The notes beneath the pieces are model-generated. The model did not search any database and was not told where the DNA came from. It was given only the letters and a program-made list of their open reading frames with translations. The position numbers were made by a program, and so were the translations under genes. A stretch of 64,000 nt of DNA from Ottowia sp. oral taxon 894 (lineage in GTDB: Bacteria > Pseudomonadota > Gammaproteobacteria > Burkholderiales > Burkholderiaceae_C), in NCBI RefSeq assembly GCF_001262075.1, contig NZ_CP012073.1:372001-436000 (forward strand). The letters are read 5' to 3'. Below, piece after piece: positions 54,959 to 63,841 of the stretch (positions are counted from its first letter, which is position 1; each line of letters opens with the position of its first letter).

Positions 54959-56095
54959 TTATTGCTCCAGCAGGATGCGCAGCATGCGGCGCAGCGGTTC
55001 GGCGGCGCCCCACAGCAGCTGGTCGCCAATGGTGAAAGCGCCCAGGTACTGCGGCCCCATGTTCATTTTGCGGATGCGGCCCACGGGGATTTGCAGCGTG
55101 CCGGTCACGGCCACGGGCGTCAGATCCTTCAGGGTGGCTTCGCGTGTGTTGGGCACCACTTTCACCCACTCGTTATCGGCGGCGATCATGGCTTCAACGT
55201 CGGCCAGCGGCACATCCTTTTTCAGCTTGAAGGTCAGCGCCTGGCTGTGGCAGCGCATGGCGCCCACGCGCACGCAAAAACCGTCCACAGGCACGGCGGG
55301 CGAGCCAAAGCCTTCGCCCTGCCCCAGGATCTTGTTGGTTTCGGCCATGCCCTTCCACTCTTCGCGCGAGTAGCCGTCGCCCAGGTCCTTGTCGATCCAT
55401 GGAATCAGGCTGCCGCCCAGCGGCACGCCGAAGTGGACGGTTTCCTTCTCGCTCAGGCTGCGCTGTTTGCTGATGACCATGCGGTCGATTTCCAGGATGG
55501 CGCTCTTGGGGTCGGCCAGCAAATCGCGCACTTCGGCGTGCAGCGCGCCAAACTGCGTCAGCAGCTCGCGCATGTGCTGCGCGCCGCCGCCGCTGGCAGC
55601 CTGGTAGGTTTGCGTATTCATCCATTCGACCAGCCCGGCCTTGAAGAGCGCGCCCACGCCCATCAGCATGCAGCTGACGGTGCAGTTGCCGCCGATCCAG
55701 TTTTTGCCGCCTTTGGCCAGGGCGCTCTGGATGACGGGCATGTTCACCGGGTCCAGCACGATGACGGCATCGCTTTTCATGCGCAAGGCGCTGGCGGCGT
55801 CAATCCAGTGGCCTTGCCAGCCCGCGCCGCGCAGTTTGGGGAAGATTTCGTTGGTGTAGTCGCCGCCCTGGCAAGTCAGGATGATGTCGCACTGCTTCAG
55901 TGCCTCGATGTCGCGCGCGTCTTTCAGCGTTTTCTCGTTTTTTGCCTGGGCGGGAGCCGTGCCGCCTGCGTTGCTCGTGGAGAAGAAAACAGGCTCGATC
56001 AGCTTGAAATCGCCTTCCGCCTGCATGCGGTCCATCAACACGGAGCCGACCATGCCGCGCCAGCCGACCAAGCCAACAACGTTACCGATTTTCAT
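54959..56095 (-). CDS. asd: Aspartate-semialdehyde dehydrogenase
   Basis: The protein is 378 aa. It reduces aspartyl phosphate to aspartate semialdehyde, the branch point to lysine/diaminopimelate, threonine and methionine. NADP-binding [13 protein letters not shown] is at the start. The active Cys is in GGNCTVSCM (Cys138). It is the longer, gamma/beta-proteobacterial form. asd followed by fimV is the expected order. Confidence 0.97.
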   Translation of the reverse strand: MKIGNVVGLVGWRGMVGSVLMDRMQAEGDFKLIEPVFFSTSNAGGTAPAQAKNEKTLKDARDIEALKQCDIILTCQGGDYTNEIFPKLRGAGWQGHWIDAASALRMKSDAVIVLDPVNMPVIQSALAKGGKNWIGGNCTVSCMLMGVGALFKAGLVEWMNTQTYQAASGGGAQHMRELLTQFGALHAEVRDLLADPKSAILEIDRMVISKQRSLSEKETVHFGVPLGGSLIPWIDKDLGDGYSREEWKGMAETNKILGQGEGFGSPAVPVDGFCVRVGAMRCHSQALTFKLKKDVPLADVEAMIAADNEWVKVVPNTREATLKDLTPVAVTGTLQIPVGRIRKMNMGPQYLGAFTIGDQLLWGAAEPLRRMLRILLEQ

Positions 56096-56238
56096 ATTTG
56101 CTGCGCCTTTCCCTTCAGATGAAACAAGCGGCCCTTGCCAATGGCGGCGCGGGCCAAGCGGCGGATTCTAGGGCGTGCAATTTGGCCGCCTAGCGGCAGC
56201 GGGCGCTATCCTGCAACGCTTTGACTCTTTTTTCAGCC

Positions 56239-56745
56239 ATGTTTTTACTTGCCAGCCGCTTTCCCAAAATTCTCAAAACCGCCCTGGCGTCCGCTCTTTT
56301 GGCCGCCGCGCTGCCTGCTGCGGCCAGCGGCGAGAAGATCGGCGCTGTCAGCACGGCCTTCAAGCTGATCGGCCCCAATCACAAAATCGTGGTGGAAGCG
56401 TATGACGACCCGCTCGTGCAGGGCGTGACCTGCTACGTGGCGCGCGCCCGCACGGGCGGCCTCAAAGGCGCCGTGGGCGTGGCGGAAGATCGCGCCGAGG
56501 CTTCCATTGCCTGCCGCCAGGTTGGCCCGGTTGTTTTCAAAAAGCCGCTTGAAACGCAGGATGAAGTGTTTTCCGAGCGCATGTCCATTCTTTTCAAGCG
56601 CCTGCGCGTGGTGCGCATGGTGGATGTGCAGCGCAATGTGCTCATCTACCTCACGTATTCCGACAAACTGATTGACGGCTCGCCGCAAAACAGCGTGGCC
56701 GCCGTGCCCATAGACCGCAGCACGCCCATTCCCGTCAGGCAATAA
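56239..56745 (+). CDS. creA: CreA family protein
   Basis: The protein is 168 aa from the ATG at 56239. A signal peptide (LKTALASALLAAALPAAASG) points to the periplasm. GEKIGAVSTAFKLIGPNHKIVVEAYDDPLVQGVTCYVARARTGG and the DRAEASIACRQVGP segment are the CreA family core. The function is not known. It is divergent from asd and converges with tex. Confidence 0.93.
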   Translation: MFLLASRFPKILKTALASALLAAALPAAASGEKIGAVSTAFKLIGPNHKIVVEAYDDPLVQGVTCYVARARTGGLKGAVGVAEDRAEASIACRQVGPVVFKKPLETQDEVFSERMSILFKRLRVVRMVDVQRNVLIYLTYSDKLIDGSPQNSVAAVPIDRSTPIPVRQ

Positions 56746-56775
56746 GCTAGGCAAGCCTTGGGCATTCTGTTATTT

Positions 56776-56853
56776 CGCTCCTTTTCCAATTGCACGATGT
56801 CCTAGTGGAAAGGGCGCGAAACGGCATTTTGACCCCCTTGAATTCGCTCCCGT
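56776..56853 (-). repeat. Repeat A, copy 13
   Basis: Minus strand: GGGAGCGAATTCAAGGGGG, CCGTTTCGCGCCCTTTCC, ACTAGGACATCGTGC, ending AAGGAGCGAAA. It sits between the convergent creA and tex. Confidence 0.92.
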
Positions 56854-56959
56854 TATTGATGTCATCTGGCAAGCCGTGAGCAGGCCATCAATTCCAGAAG
56901 CGCCGAAGGCCGCTTGCGCACCGTGAATGGCAAGGCGGCTGCTTTGCGCCTGGGCCTGG

Positions 56960-59332
56960 CTAGCGGGTTTGCAGACCCTTGAGCTTTTCAAAGGCGGAAG
57001 CCATCGCGGTGCTGGGCGCTTGCGGCGCGCGGCCGCCCGGCTTGTTGCCGCGCGGCGGCGGGGCGTAGCGGTTTTCGCGCGGTTCGCTTTTGCCGTGCCT
57101 GCCCGTTTTGCCGGTGGCGGCGTCCAGCTTCATGCTCAGGCTGATGCGCTTGCGCGGCACATCCACTTCCAGCACTTTCACTTTCACGATCTGGCCGGTT
57201 TTGACGATTTCGCGCGCGTCGGACACAAAGCGGTTGGCCAGCTGGCTGACGTGGATGAGGCCGTCCTGGTGCACGCCCAGATCGACGAAAGCGCCAAAGG
57301 CGGCCACGTTGCTGACGGTGCCTTCGAGCACCATGCCTTCTTTCAGGTCGGCAATATCGTTCACGCCTTCGTTGAAGCGCGCCACCTGAAAGCCGGGGCG
57401 CGGGTCGCGGCCGGGTTTTTCCAGCTCGGCGAGGATGTCGCGCACGGTGATAGGGCCAAATTGCGGCGTGGCAAATTGTTCGGGCTTGAGTGTTTTGAGC
57501 ACTTCGGCGCGGCCCATGAGCTGGTCAATGGGCTTGCCGGTGCGGGCGATGATTTGCTCTACCACGGGGTAGGTTTCGGGGTGCACGCCGGTCATGTCCA
57601 GCGGGTTGTCGCCGCCGCGTATGCGCAAAAAGCCCGCGCTTTGCTCGAAGGTTTTGGGGCCTAGGCCCGTTACTTTGAGCAGCTGCTGGCGGTTGCCGAA
57701 TGCGCCGTTTTGCTCGCGCCAGCGCACGATGGATTTGGCCACGGCGCCTGAAAGGCCCGAGACGCGCGCCAGCAGCGGCGCGCTGGCGGTGTTCAGGTCC
57801 ACGCCCACGCCGTTCACGCAGTCTTCCACCACGGCATCGAGCGCGCGGGCCAGCTCGCTTTGGTTCACGTCGTGCTGGTATTGGCCCACGCCGATGCTTT
57901 TCGGGTCAATCTTGACGAGTTCGGCCAGCGGGTCTTGCAGGCGGCGGGCAATGCTGGCGGCGCCGCGCAGGCTCACGTCCACATCGGGCAGCTCCTGGCT
58001 GGCGTATTCGCTGGCGGAGTAAACGGATGCGCCCGCTTCGCTGATGACGACTTTTTCAATGGCGGGCAGGGTGATGCCGGGCTGGCTGGCGGCCATTTTG
58101 TGCATGTATTGGATGAGGTCGCCCGCCAGTTTGTCGGTCTCGCGGCTGGCCGTGCCGTTGCCAATGGCAATGAGCTGCACGCCGTGCTGCGCAATCAGGC
58201 GCGCCAGGGTGTGGATGCTGCCGTCCCAGTCGCGGCGCGGCTCGTGGGGGTAGATGGTGGCGGTTTCCAGCAGCTTGCCGGTGGCGTCCACCACGGCCAC
58301 TTTCACGCCGGTGCGAATGCCGGGGTCCAGCCCCATGACGGCCCTGGCCCCGGCGGGGGCGGCCAGCAGCAGATCGCGCAGGTTGTCGGCAAAAACCTTG
58401 ATGGCGACTTTTTCAGCTTCTTCGCGCAGGCGGGCGAACAGGTCGCGCTCGGTAGAGAGGCTGAGCTTGACGCGCCAGGCCCAGGCCACGCATTTGCGCA
58501 GCAAATCATCCGCCGGGCGGCCCTGGTGACGCCAGCCCAGGTGCAGGGCGATGCGGCCTTCGGCCAGGCTCGTTTTGCCGTCTTCGGCCAAAGGGGCGAT
58601 GAGGCGGGCCTCCAGCATTTCAAGCTGCCGCCCGCGAAAGACGGCCAGCGCGCGGTGGCTGGGCACGCGGCTCATGGGTTCGGCGTAGTCGAAATAGTCG
58701 CGGAACTTGGCCACTTCGGGGTCGGCCTCGTTCTTGCCGGCGGCCAGCTGGCTTTGCAACTGGCCTTCTTGCCAGAGCCATTCGCGCAGGCTTTGCACGA
58801 GGGCGGCGTCTTCGGCCCAGCGCTCGGCCAGGATGTCGCGCACGCCATCGAGCACGGCGGCCACGGTGGTGAAGTCTTCGCCGCCTTCGCCTTTTTCAGC
58901 CTTCACAAAAGGCTGGGCGGCCTGCGCGGGGTCCAGCGAAGGGTCGGCCCAAAGCTGGTCGGCCAGCGGCTCCATGCCGAATTCACGCGCAATCTGCGCC
59001 TTGGTGCGCCTTTTGGGCTTGTAGGGCAGATACAAATCTTCCAGCTCCTGCTTGGTGGGCGCGGCTTCGATGGCGGCGCGCAAACCGGGCGTGAGCTTGC
59101 CTTGCTCCTCAATGCTTTTGAGGATGGCGGCGCGGCGCTCGTGCAGCTCGCGCAAATAGCCCAGGCGCATTTGCAGCTCGCGCAGCTGGGCATCGTCCAG
59201 CCCGCCCGTGGCTTCCTTGCGGTAGCGGGCGATGAAGGGCACGGTGGCGCCGCCATCCAGCAAGTCAATGGCGGTCTGCACCTGCGGCGGGCGTACGCCG
59301 AGTTCGGCGGCAATCTGAAGGGCAATGGGCAT
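56960..59332 (-). CDS. tex: Tex family RNA-binding transcription accessory protein
   Basis: The protein is 790 aa from the ATG at 59332; an ATG at 59362 is possible but has no ribosome-binding site. The Tex N-terminal region ([23 protein letters not shown]), the YqgF-like nuclease-fold domain ([18 protein letters not shown]), helix-hairpin-helix ([24 protein letters not shown]) and a C-terminal S1 domain ([38 protein letters not shown]) are in order. It has a basic, Gly/Pro tail. It is thought to act in transcription and RNA metabolism. It stands alone. Confidence 0.96.
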   Translation of the reverse strand: MPIALQIAAELGVRPPQVQTAIDLLDGGATVPFIARYRKEATGGLDDAQLRELQMRLGYLRELHERRAAILKSIEEQGKLTPGLRAAIEAAPTKQELEDLYLPYKPKRRTKAQIAREFGMEPLADQLWADPSLDPAQAAQPFVKAEKGEGGEDFTTVAAVLDGVRDILAERWAEDAALVQSLREWLWQEGQLQSQLAAGKNEADPEVAKFRDYFDYAEPMSRVPSHRALAVFRGRQLEMLEARLIAPLAEDGKTSLAEGRIALHLGWRHQGRPADDLLRKCVAWAWRVKLSLSTERDLFARLREEAEKVAIKVFADNLRDLLLAAPAGARAVMGLDPGIRTGVKVAVVDATGKLLETATIYPHEPRRDWDGSIHTLARLIAQHGVQLIAIGNGTASRETDKLAGDLIQYMHKMAASQPGITLPAIEKVVISEAGASVYSASEYASQELPDVDVSLRGAASIARRLQDPLAELVKIDPKSIGVGQYQHDVNQSELARALDAVVEDCVNGVGVDLNTASAPLLARVSGLSGAVAKSIVRWREQNGAFGNRQQLLKVTGLGPKTFEQSAGFLRIRGGDNPLDMTGVHPETYPVVEQIIARTGKPIDQLMGRAEVLKTLKPEQFATPQFGPITVRDILAELEKPGRDPRPGFQVARFNEGVNDIADLKEGMVLEGTVSNVAAFGAFVDLGVHQDGLIHVSQLANRFVSDAREIVKTGQIVKVKVLEVDVPRKRISLSMKLDAATGKTGRHGKSEPRENRYAPPPRGNKPGGRAPQAPSTAMASAFEKLKGLQTR

Positions 59333-59391
59333 GGCAGTCGGGGAAGAAAAAGCGTGTGGCATGGGCGAAGGCTTTGTGTGCCGCTTCAAAA

Positions 59392-59470
59392 AAGGAGCAA
59401 ATTCAGATACGTTGAAAATGCGTTTCCCGCCCATTTGGCGGGGAGATATTGCTATCAATCAAGGAGCTGA
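59392..59470 (+). repeat. Repeat A, copy 14 (GGCGG variant)
   Basis: AAGGAGCAAATTCAGATACG, then TTTCCCGCCCATTTGGCGGG in place of the CTAG centre, then ATTGCTATCAATC, ending AAGGAGCTG. Confidence 0.82.
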
Positions 59471-59533
59471 AAAAGGCTTGACTCAAACCCTCTTCCATGC
59501 ACGCAAGCAGTGAAACAGTGGGGCCGGAAACGG

Positions 59534-59568
59534 AAAACCCCTCATGCGCCAGAAGGCGGCATGAGGGG
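59534..59568 (-). terminator. Terminator of the Ala-rich lipoprotein gene
   Basis: A 10-bp stem, CCCCTCATGC (59538-59547) with GCATGAGGGG (59559-59568), is followed by TTTT on the minus strand. Confidence 0.82.
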
Positions 59569-59609
59569 CGTGGAGTGTGGCAGAAGGCGTTCAGCGCGCC
59601 TTGCTCACC

Positions 59610-60113
59610 TTACTTGCCGCCTGGGCCAAAAGCGCCTTGAGCGGCTTCCTTGGCAGCGCCTGCGGCCTCGGCGGCTTTTTGCGCTGCGTCATCAGCGGCT
59701 TGTTTGGCGGCATCCATGCCCTCGCTGGCGGCATTTTTGGCGTCTTGCACAGCTTGACCAGTGGCCTGGGCGGCGTCATGAGCCATTTCCTTGGCTTCAT
59801 TCATGGCGTCATGGGCAGCTTCTTTGGCGTCTTGGGCGGCGTTCTTGGCATCTTGCGCGGCCTGGCTGGCGGCCTGGGCGGCTTCGTTGGCGGCGTCCTT
59901 GGCGGCTTCGCCTACGGCCTTGCCCATGTTGGTGGCGGCATCGCCCATTTGCTTGGCAGCCTCGCCCACGCTGGGCGCCTGGCTGGCTTGTTCCTGCTTG
60001 ACAGCGTCTGCGGCAGAACCAGTGGCAGGCGCTTCATTCTTGCCGCAGGCGGCCAGCATGGCGGCAGCGGCCAGGGCCGCCAGAACGAGAGATTTATCGA
60101 AGGACTTGTTCAT
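59610..60113 (-). CDS. Alanine-rich repeat lipoprotein
   Basis: The protein is 167 aa from the ATG at 60113, with GGAGG upstream. Signal and lipobox LAACGKNE (Cys23). Residues about 48-160 are a repeat of Ala, Asp, Lys and Glu with a helix period (AAQDAKNAAQDAKEAAHDAM), resembling LEA-type or apolipoprotein-type helices, low in hydrophobic bulk. It is predicted to be a long amphipathic helix anchored by lipid to the membrane. The function is not known. The repeat may also invite copy-number change. Confidence 0.75.
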   Translation of the reverse strand: MNKSFDKSLVLAALAAAAMLAACGKNEAPATGSAADAVKQEQASQAPSVGEAAKQMGDAATNMGKAVGEAAKDAANEAAQAASQAAQDAKNAAQDAKEAAHDAMNEAKEMAHDAAQATGQAVQDAKNAASEGMDAAKQAADDAAQKAAEAAGAAKEAAQGAFGPGGK

Positions 60114-60456
60114 TTTGTGAACCTCCATGAGTCACGAATATTGAAAACATGAGGCCAAGGCGGGCTGTGCCTCTGGCGCCATGACCGCCTGAGCCAAATC
60201 AAAATTCGCGCAGGCAAGTGAAGAAAATTATAGGAACGCCCTTGATTGCAGCGCCTTTTTGGGGTAGCAAAATGTGTCACTTGGGCGTGCCGCTAAAGCC
60301 TGTCCGCATTCCGGCCGTGAAGGGCAAAAGTGCAAATCGGGTTGGGCTGCAAGGCGTAAACCACAGGCAGCTGTTGCGACCTGGCGAAGATTTGCAAGAA
60401 CCACGAGCGTTCAAGCCCGTGTTTTTCGCGCCCACGAACGGATTGTGAACAGGCTC
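60114..60456. other. 343-base interval between two minus-strand genes
   Basis: Contains repeat B copy 6, whose right end directly abuts the stop codon of the next gene. No ORF of its own. Confidence 0.55.
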
Positions 60457-60459
60457 TTA
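60294..60459 (-). repeat. Repeat B, copy 6
   Basis: TAAAGCCTGTCCGCATTCCGG at the left, core GGGCTGCAAGGCG, right end ATTGTGAACAGGCTCTTA. It overlaps the TAA stop of the hypothetical gene at 60457. Confidence 0.82.
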
Positions 60460-60987
60460 CAAACCCAGCACGGATGCCGGAAAAGCAGGCATGCTGCGGC
60501 CCAGCCATTCGTCCAGTTCTGCGCGCAGCGTGGTGCGGCGATCGGCCTCGTGGCCTGCCACGCACACGCTATGCAGGGGAGAAAAGCGGCGCAGCGCCCA
60601 GGCGGGCGTCCAGAGCACGCCGGGCAGGTCGGCCGCGTGCGCGGCGCAGCAGGCGCGCGCTTCGATCTTGTGGCTCCACAAGCGCCGCCATTGCACGAAA
60701 AGCGGGTGCAGGCGCTGCACTTCGTCATAGCAGCTGGCCAGCAGCAGCAACTGGCCGTGACCGCGCAGCGCCCAGGCTTGCAGGGCATCGGCCACGGCGC
60801 GCTCGCCCAAGGGCCAGTCGGCAAAGTCGGGGTCGCAGAAGATGAGCTGGCTGAACTGCGCAGGCGCAGCGGCGGCATGGGCGATGGCATCTCGCACTGC
60901 CTGCCGGAAGGCTTCGCGCCCTTGCAGGGAGCCTTGCGGCAGTGCAGGCAGACTGGTGGCAGCTTCGCTTGGCATGGCGCGGGGCAT
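60457..60987 (-). CDS. Conserved hypothetical protein next to slyD
   Basis: The protein is 176 aa from the ATG at 60987; a downstream ATG at 60975 is possible. No signal or membrane helix. It has an Asp-rich FCDPDFADWPLGERAV motif, a repetitive hydrophobic LLLLASCYDEV strand and WSHKIEARAC. I do not recognise the family. It is divergent from slyD by 28 bases, so the two share a promoter region. The stop codon lies within the end of repeat B copy 6 (TTG TAA GAGCC), so the last residues could be altered from the ancestral form. Confidence 0.72.
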   Translation of the reverse strand: MPRAMPSEAATSLPALPQGSLQGREAFRQAVRDAIAHAAAAPAQFSQLIFCDPDFADWPLGERAVADALQAWALRGHGQLLLLASCYDEVQRLHPLFVQWRRLWSHKIEARACCAAHAADLPGVLWTPAWALRRFSPLHSVCVAGHEADRRTTLRAELDEWLGRSMPAFPASVLGL

Positions 60988-61015
60988 TCGTAAGGGGTGA
61001 TGAGACAATTCTCAC

Positions 61016-61579
61016 ATGGACATTACCCCTCAATGCGTCGTGGCGCTGACCTGGACGCTCAAAGACACCCTTGGCGAAGTGCTGGATGAGCTGGACAGCC
61101 CCGTCGAATTTCTCGTAGGCGGCACGGATCTGCTGCCCCGCATCGAACAAGCCCTGCAAGGCCACGCCAAAGGCGCGCGCCTGCAACTCAGCCTGGAGCC
61201 GCAAGACGCTTTTGGCGACTTTGACGAACGGCTCATCTTTTTGCAGCCGCGCGCGCTGTTCCCGCAAGGGCTGGAAGAGGGCATGCTGGTTGAAGCCAGC
61301 GCCCTGCCGCCAGGCGCCGCCGCCATGCCCGCTGACCGCATCTACACCGTAACCGACATCTACCCCGACCACGTGGTGCTTGACGGCAATCACCCCTTGG
61401 CCGGCATAGGCCTGCGGCTGGATTTGCGTGTGCACGACGTGCGCGAAGCCACGGCAGACGAAGTGGGCCATGGCAGTGCTGGCGCTAGCTTTTTCCGCGC
61501 GCAACCAGCGCCCCGCCCTGACCACGGCCATGCCCACAGCCACTCGCCCAACGGCTGCGGATGCAGCCACCAGCACTGA
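61016..61579 (+). CDS. slyD: FKBP-type peptidyl-prolyl isomerase (SlyD-like)
   Basis: The protein is 187 aa. It is a folding helper and metal-handling protein. The FKBP domain has WTLKDTLGEVLDELDSPVEFLVGG, IEQALQGHAKGARLQLSLEP and DAFGDFDERLIF, with the insert-in-flap IF domain between. The His-rich C-terminal tail (DHGHAHSHSPNGCGCSHQH) should bind Ni or Zn ions, as in SlyD. The start is MDITPQCVVALTW. Confidence 0.93.
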   Translation: MDITPQCVVALTWTLKDTLGEVLDELDSPVEFLVGGTDLLPRIEQALQGHAKGARLQLSLEPQDAFGDFDERLIFLQPRALFPQGLEEGMLVEASALPPGAAAMPADRIYTVTDIYPDHVVLDGNHPLAGIGLRLDLRVHDVREATADEVGHGSAGASFFRAQPAPRPDHGHAHSHSPNGCGCSHQH

Positions 61580-61599
61580 AAGCAGGCAGCCTGCTTTTC
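61579..61599 (+). terminator. Terminator of slyD
   Basis: AAGCAGG pairs with CCTGCTT around CAG, then TTCT. The short T-run makes it a moderate call. Confidence 0.6.
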
Positions 61600-61689
61600 T
61601 GAATGAAACGCTGCGGGACAGACCGCATCAGCACTTGCGGGCAATCTGAACGCCAGCGCAAAAAAGAAACTGCCAAAACTCGGCCGGCT

Positions 61690-62019
61690 TCAGCCCCTTA
61701 GCCGCGTGCGGCGGGGCAACAAGCTTTTGGGCAGCAGGCCATCGAACATGTGGGACAGCTCGGACATGCGCTGGTGCGCCACACGCTCGCCATGCAGATC
61801 AGCCAGAGCGGCCATGAGTTCGCCACGGGCGTACCACAGGGCTTGCGCGTCTTTGGAATGAAAGACGCGGCGCACGACAAGGGGATATTTGCGTGCGCCC
61901 TCATCACCCAGGGTATCCAGCATGGCTGCGCGGATGCGTTCGAGCTGCTCAACCACGCGCTCGGCATCATTGCCGCCAAAGCCCAGCCGCGAAAAGATAT
62001 GTTTTGAAAACCAGCTCAT
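61690..62019 (-). CDS. Conserved hypothetical protein (109 aa)
   Basis: The protein is 109 aa, basic, with start MSWFSKHIFSRLGFGGNDAERVVEQLERIRAAML. It is alpha-helical, with no membrane segment and no motif I know. It may be an uncharacterised cytoplasmic protein. It faces slyD, convergent. The codon use matches the neighbours. Confidence 0.65.
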   Translation of the reverse strand: MSWFSKHIFSRLGFGGNDAERVVEQLERIRAAMLDTLGDEGARKYPLVVRRVFHSKDAQALWYARGELMAALADLHGERVAHQRMSELSHMFDGLLPKSLLPRRTRLRG

Positions 62020-62427
62020 GTGTTCATGTGTTGGAACTGCTTTGGCAAAAGAGAGCTTCCAAAAACAGCGCGCCCGTCTTCACAAGCTCTGGGCGCGCCT
62101 CAAGCGCAGAAAGCCTCAAGTCACGAATTGTGACGTATCTATGACATCAAAGCGTAGCCAAATGTCTAAAAAAAGCGAAAAACGTGAACGTTCCCTCAAT
62201 CTTCACGCTTTGAGCCGGGCTGGATGGCGCAGTGACGCCACGGAAAAAGCTGCTTTGCCTTGCCAGAAGGCAACCCTGGTTAGGCTTTGCAGAAGCCGCG
62301 CGCTTTTCGCGCTTGATTCATGCGGCGTTTTCACGCGGCGCTGTTTGCCAGGCGATGCGCTGCCCGCGCGCCGCATCGCATGATTCGGGCCCTGGCAAGC
62401 GGCACAAGCCTGAGCCGCTTTGCGCCT
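62020..62427. other. 408-base interval without a recognised gene
   Basis: Between the 109-aa gene start and the thiS stop. Locally AT-richer (around 62100-62200) and free of clear repeat A or B copies. It probably holds the 109-aa gene's promoter. No RNA structure was recognised. Confidence 0.45.
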
Positions 62428-62646
62428 TCAGCCGCCGACAATGGGCTGAAACAGCATGACCTGATCGCCTTCGCGCAACTGCAAGCTGGCGCGTGCGCTG
62501 CGCGGCACAAATTGCGCATTGACGGCCGTGGCAATGCCTTCGGGTGCATGGCCCAGGGCCTGTACCAAGGCTGCCAGCGTGGAGCCGGCAGGCACGCGGT
62601 GCGGCTGGCCATCAAGCAAAAGGGTGATTTCGGCAGATGAGGACAT
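62428..62646 (-). CDS. thiS: Sulfur carrier protein ThiS
   Basis: The protein is 72 aa from the ATG at 62646; the open frame upstream runs through the tRNA and is not coding. It has a ubiquitin-like fold: ITLLLDGQPHRVPAGSTLAALV, AVNAQFVPRSA and the C-terminal VMLFQPIVGG. The final Gly-Gly is the point adenylated and then thiocarboxylated to give sulfur for the thiazole ring of thiamin. It is a bit longer than usual. No thiG or other thiamin gene is adjacent. Confidence 0.88.
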   Translation of the reverse strand: MSSSAEITLLLDGQPHRVPAGSTLAALVQALGHAPEGIATAVNAQFVPRSARASLQLREGDQVMLFQPIVGG

Positions 62647-62673
62647 GGCAAAACAGCGCCGGATCAAGGCAAA

Positions 62674-62709
62674 GAAAAAGCGCCTGACGCTTTTGGGCTT
62701 CAGGCGCTT
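62674..62709 (-). terminator. Terminator of tRNA-Lys(TTT)
   Basis: AGCGCCTGA (62679-62687) and TCAGGCGCT (62700-62708) pair, and the minus strand continues into five T. Confidence 0.88.
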
Positions 62710-62717
62710 CATGTCTG

Positions 62718-62793
62718 TGGTGGGTCGTGCAGGATTCGAACCTGCGACCAACGGATTAAAAGTCCGCTGCTCTACCGGCTGAGCTAACGACCC
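62718..62793 (-). tRNA. tRNA-Lys (anticodon TTT)
   Basis: This is a 76-nt cloverleaf. On the minus strand acceptor GGGTCGT pairs with ACGACCC, the D-arm is AGCTCAGCCGGTAGAGC, the anticodon loop is ACTTTTAAT, the T-arm is GCAGGTTCGAATCCTGC, and CCA is encoded. It reads AAA and AAG. It lies between tcdA and thiS on the same strand. Confidence 0.97.
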
Positions 62794-62847
62794 GCCCGCT
62801 TCCGCTTCATTGCTGGAAAGCGAAGCGGCGGATTCTAGCACGGCCTT

Positions 62848-63660
62848 TCAAGTATGCGGATGCTGAAGCGCCCGGCCTTGCGCCAGCCGCTCCAGCATCC
62901 AGCCTGCGGCCACCAGGCCGAAGGTCGCGGTCACCGTCACGGCGGAGCCGTAGCCGTGGCAATTCAGATTGCGGTCGTGGCCTGGCTGCGGGCCGCAGGC
63001 CGCAGGCCTTGTCACTGCTTCGCGGCTGAAGACCACGTGCAGGCCGCTGCGCGCCTGCCGGTCTTTGCCGTCTTTACCGCCCTTGGTCATGCTGCCCGTT
63101 TGCCGCAGGCGGGCGCGCAGGGCGGCCATCAGCGGGTCGTGCGTGACTTCGGCCAGATCGGCAATTTCCACGCGCTCGCCCTGGCGCTTGCCGCCAGCCG
63201 CGCCACAAGTGATGAAGAGCGCGCGTGTTTTCAGCGCCCAGGCCGCCAGCGCCTGTTTGGCATGCACCTGGTCGCAGGCGTCAATCACGCCGTCCACGGC
63301 GGCGGGCAGCAAGGCCGGCCAGTTGCCGGGGGCCGCAAAGTCTTCCACGCAATGCACCTCGCAGCCGGGGTGTATGAGCGCGATGCGCTGGCGCATAGCC
63401 TCCACTTTGGGCTGGCCCAGCGTGCTGGTGAGGGCGTGAATCTGGCGGTTGACGTTGGACTCGGCCACGTTGTCCAGATCAACCAGCGTGATGGCGCCCA
63501 CGCCGCTGCGCGCCAGCGCTTCCGCCGCCCATGAGCCAACGCCGCCAATGCCTACCACGGCCACGCGCGCCGCGCGAATGCGGGCTGCGCCTTCCGCGCC
63601 GTAAAGCCGCGCCAGGCCGCCAAAGCGGCGTTCCAGATCAGGGGAGTGCTGCTGCGTCAT
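62848..63660 (-). CDS. tcdA: tRNA threonylcarbamoyladenosine dehydratase
   Basis: The protein is 270 aa from the ATG at 63660 (MTQQHSPDLERRFGG); the ATG at 63678 would add six residues. It is an E1-like ATP-dependent enzyme that cyclises t6A37 to ct6A in tRNAs for ANN codons. RFGGLARLYG, the nucleotide loop VAVVGIGGVGSWAAEAL, the RQIHA segment and VIDACDQVHAK are present. The neighbouring tRNA-Lys is one of its expected substrates, although adjacency need not mean functional linkage. Active-site Cys of the family is expected near FITCGAAGG. Confidence 0.94.
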   Translation of the reverse strand: MTQQHSPDLERRFGGLARLYGAEGAARIRAARVAVVGIGGVGSWAAEALARSGVGAITLVDLDNVAESNVNRQIHALTSTLGQPKVEAMRQRIALIHPGCEVHCVEDFAAPGNWPALLPAAVDGVIDACDQVHAKQALAAWALKTRALFITCGAAGGKRQGERVEIADLAEVTHDPLMAALRARLRQTGSMTKGGKDGKDRQARSGLHVVFSREAVTRPAACGPQPGHDRNLNCHGYGSAVTVTATFGLVAAGWMLERLAQGRALQHPHT

Positions 63661-63760
63661 GGAGCAGGATGATCGCATGCTCCATGCGGCAGACGGCGGG
63701 CAGAAATGGCAGGCAGCAGCAATGGACGGAGCGGCCTCCGCTTGCTGATTTGCATTGAAA

Positions 63761-63838
63761 ACAGGAGCGGAATAAAGGGGGGCAAAATGCCGTCTTGCGC
63801 AATATCCACTAGGACCTAATGCTACGTTTTCAATAGCT
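63761..63838 (+). repeat. Repeat A, copy 15 (right end decayed)
   Basis: ACAGGAGCGGAATAAAGGGG, then AATATCCACTAGGACC and TAATGCTAC, but the closing GGAGC is absent (TTTTCAATAGCTAT instead). Confidence 0.75.
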
Positions 63839-63841
63839 ATA

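Noticed and set aside
62848-63660. tcdA and tRNA-Lys(TTT) adjacency as a functional operon
   Set aside because: TcdA does act on tRNA-Lys, but a single neighbouring pair without comparative evidence does not support more than coincidence.
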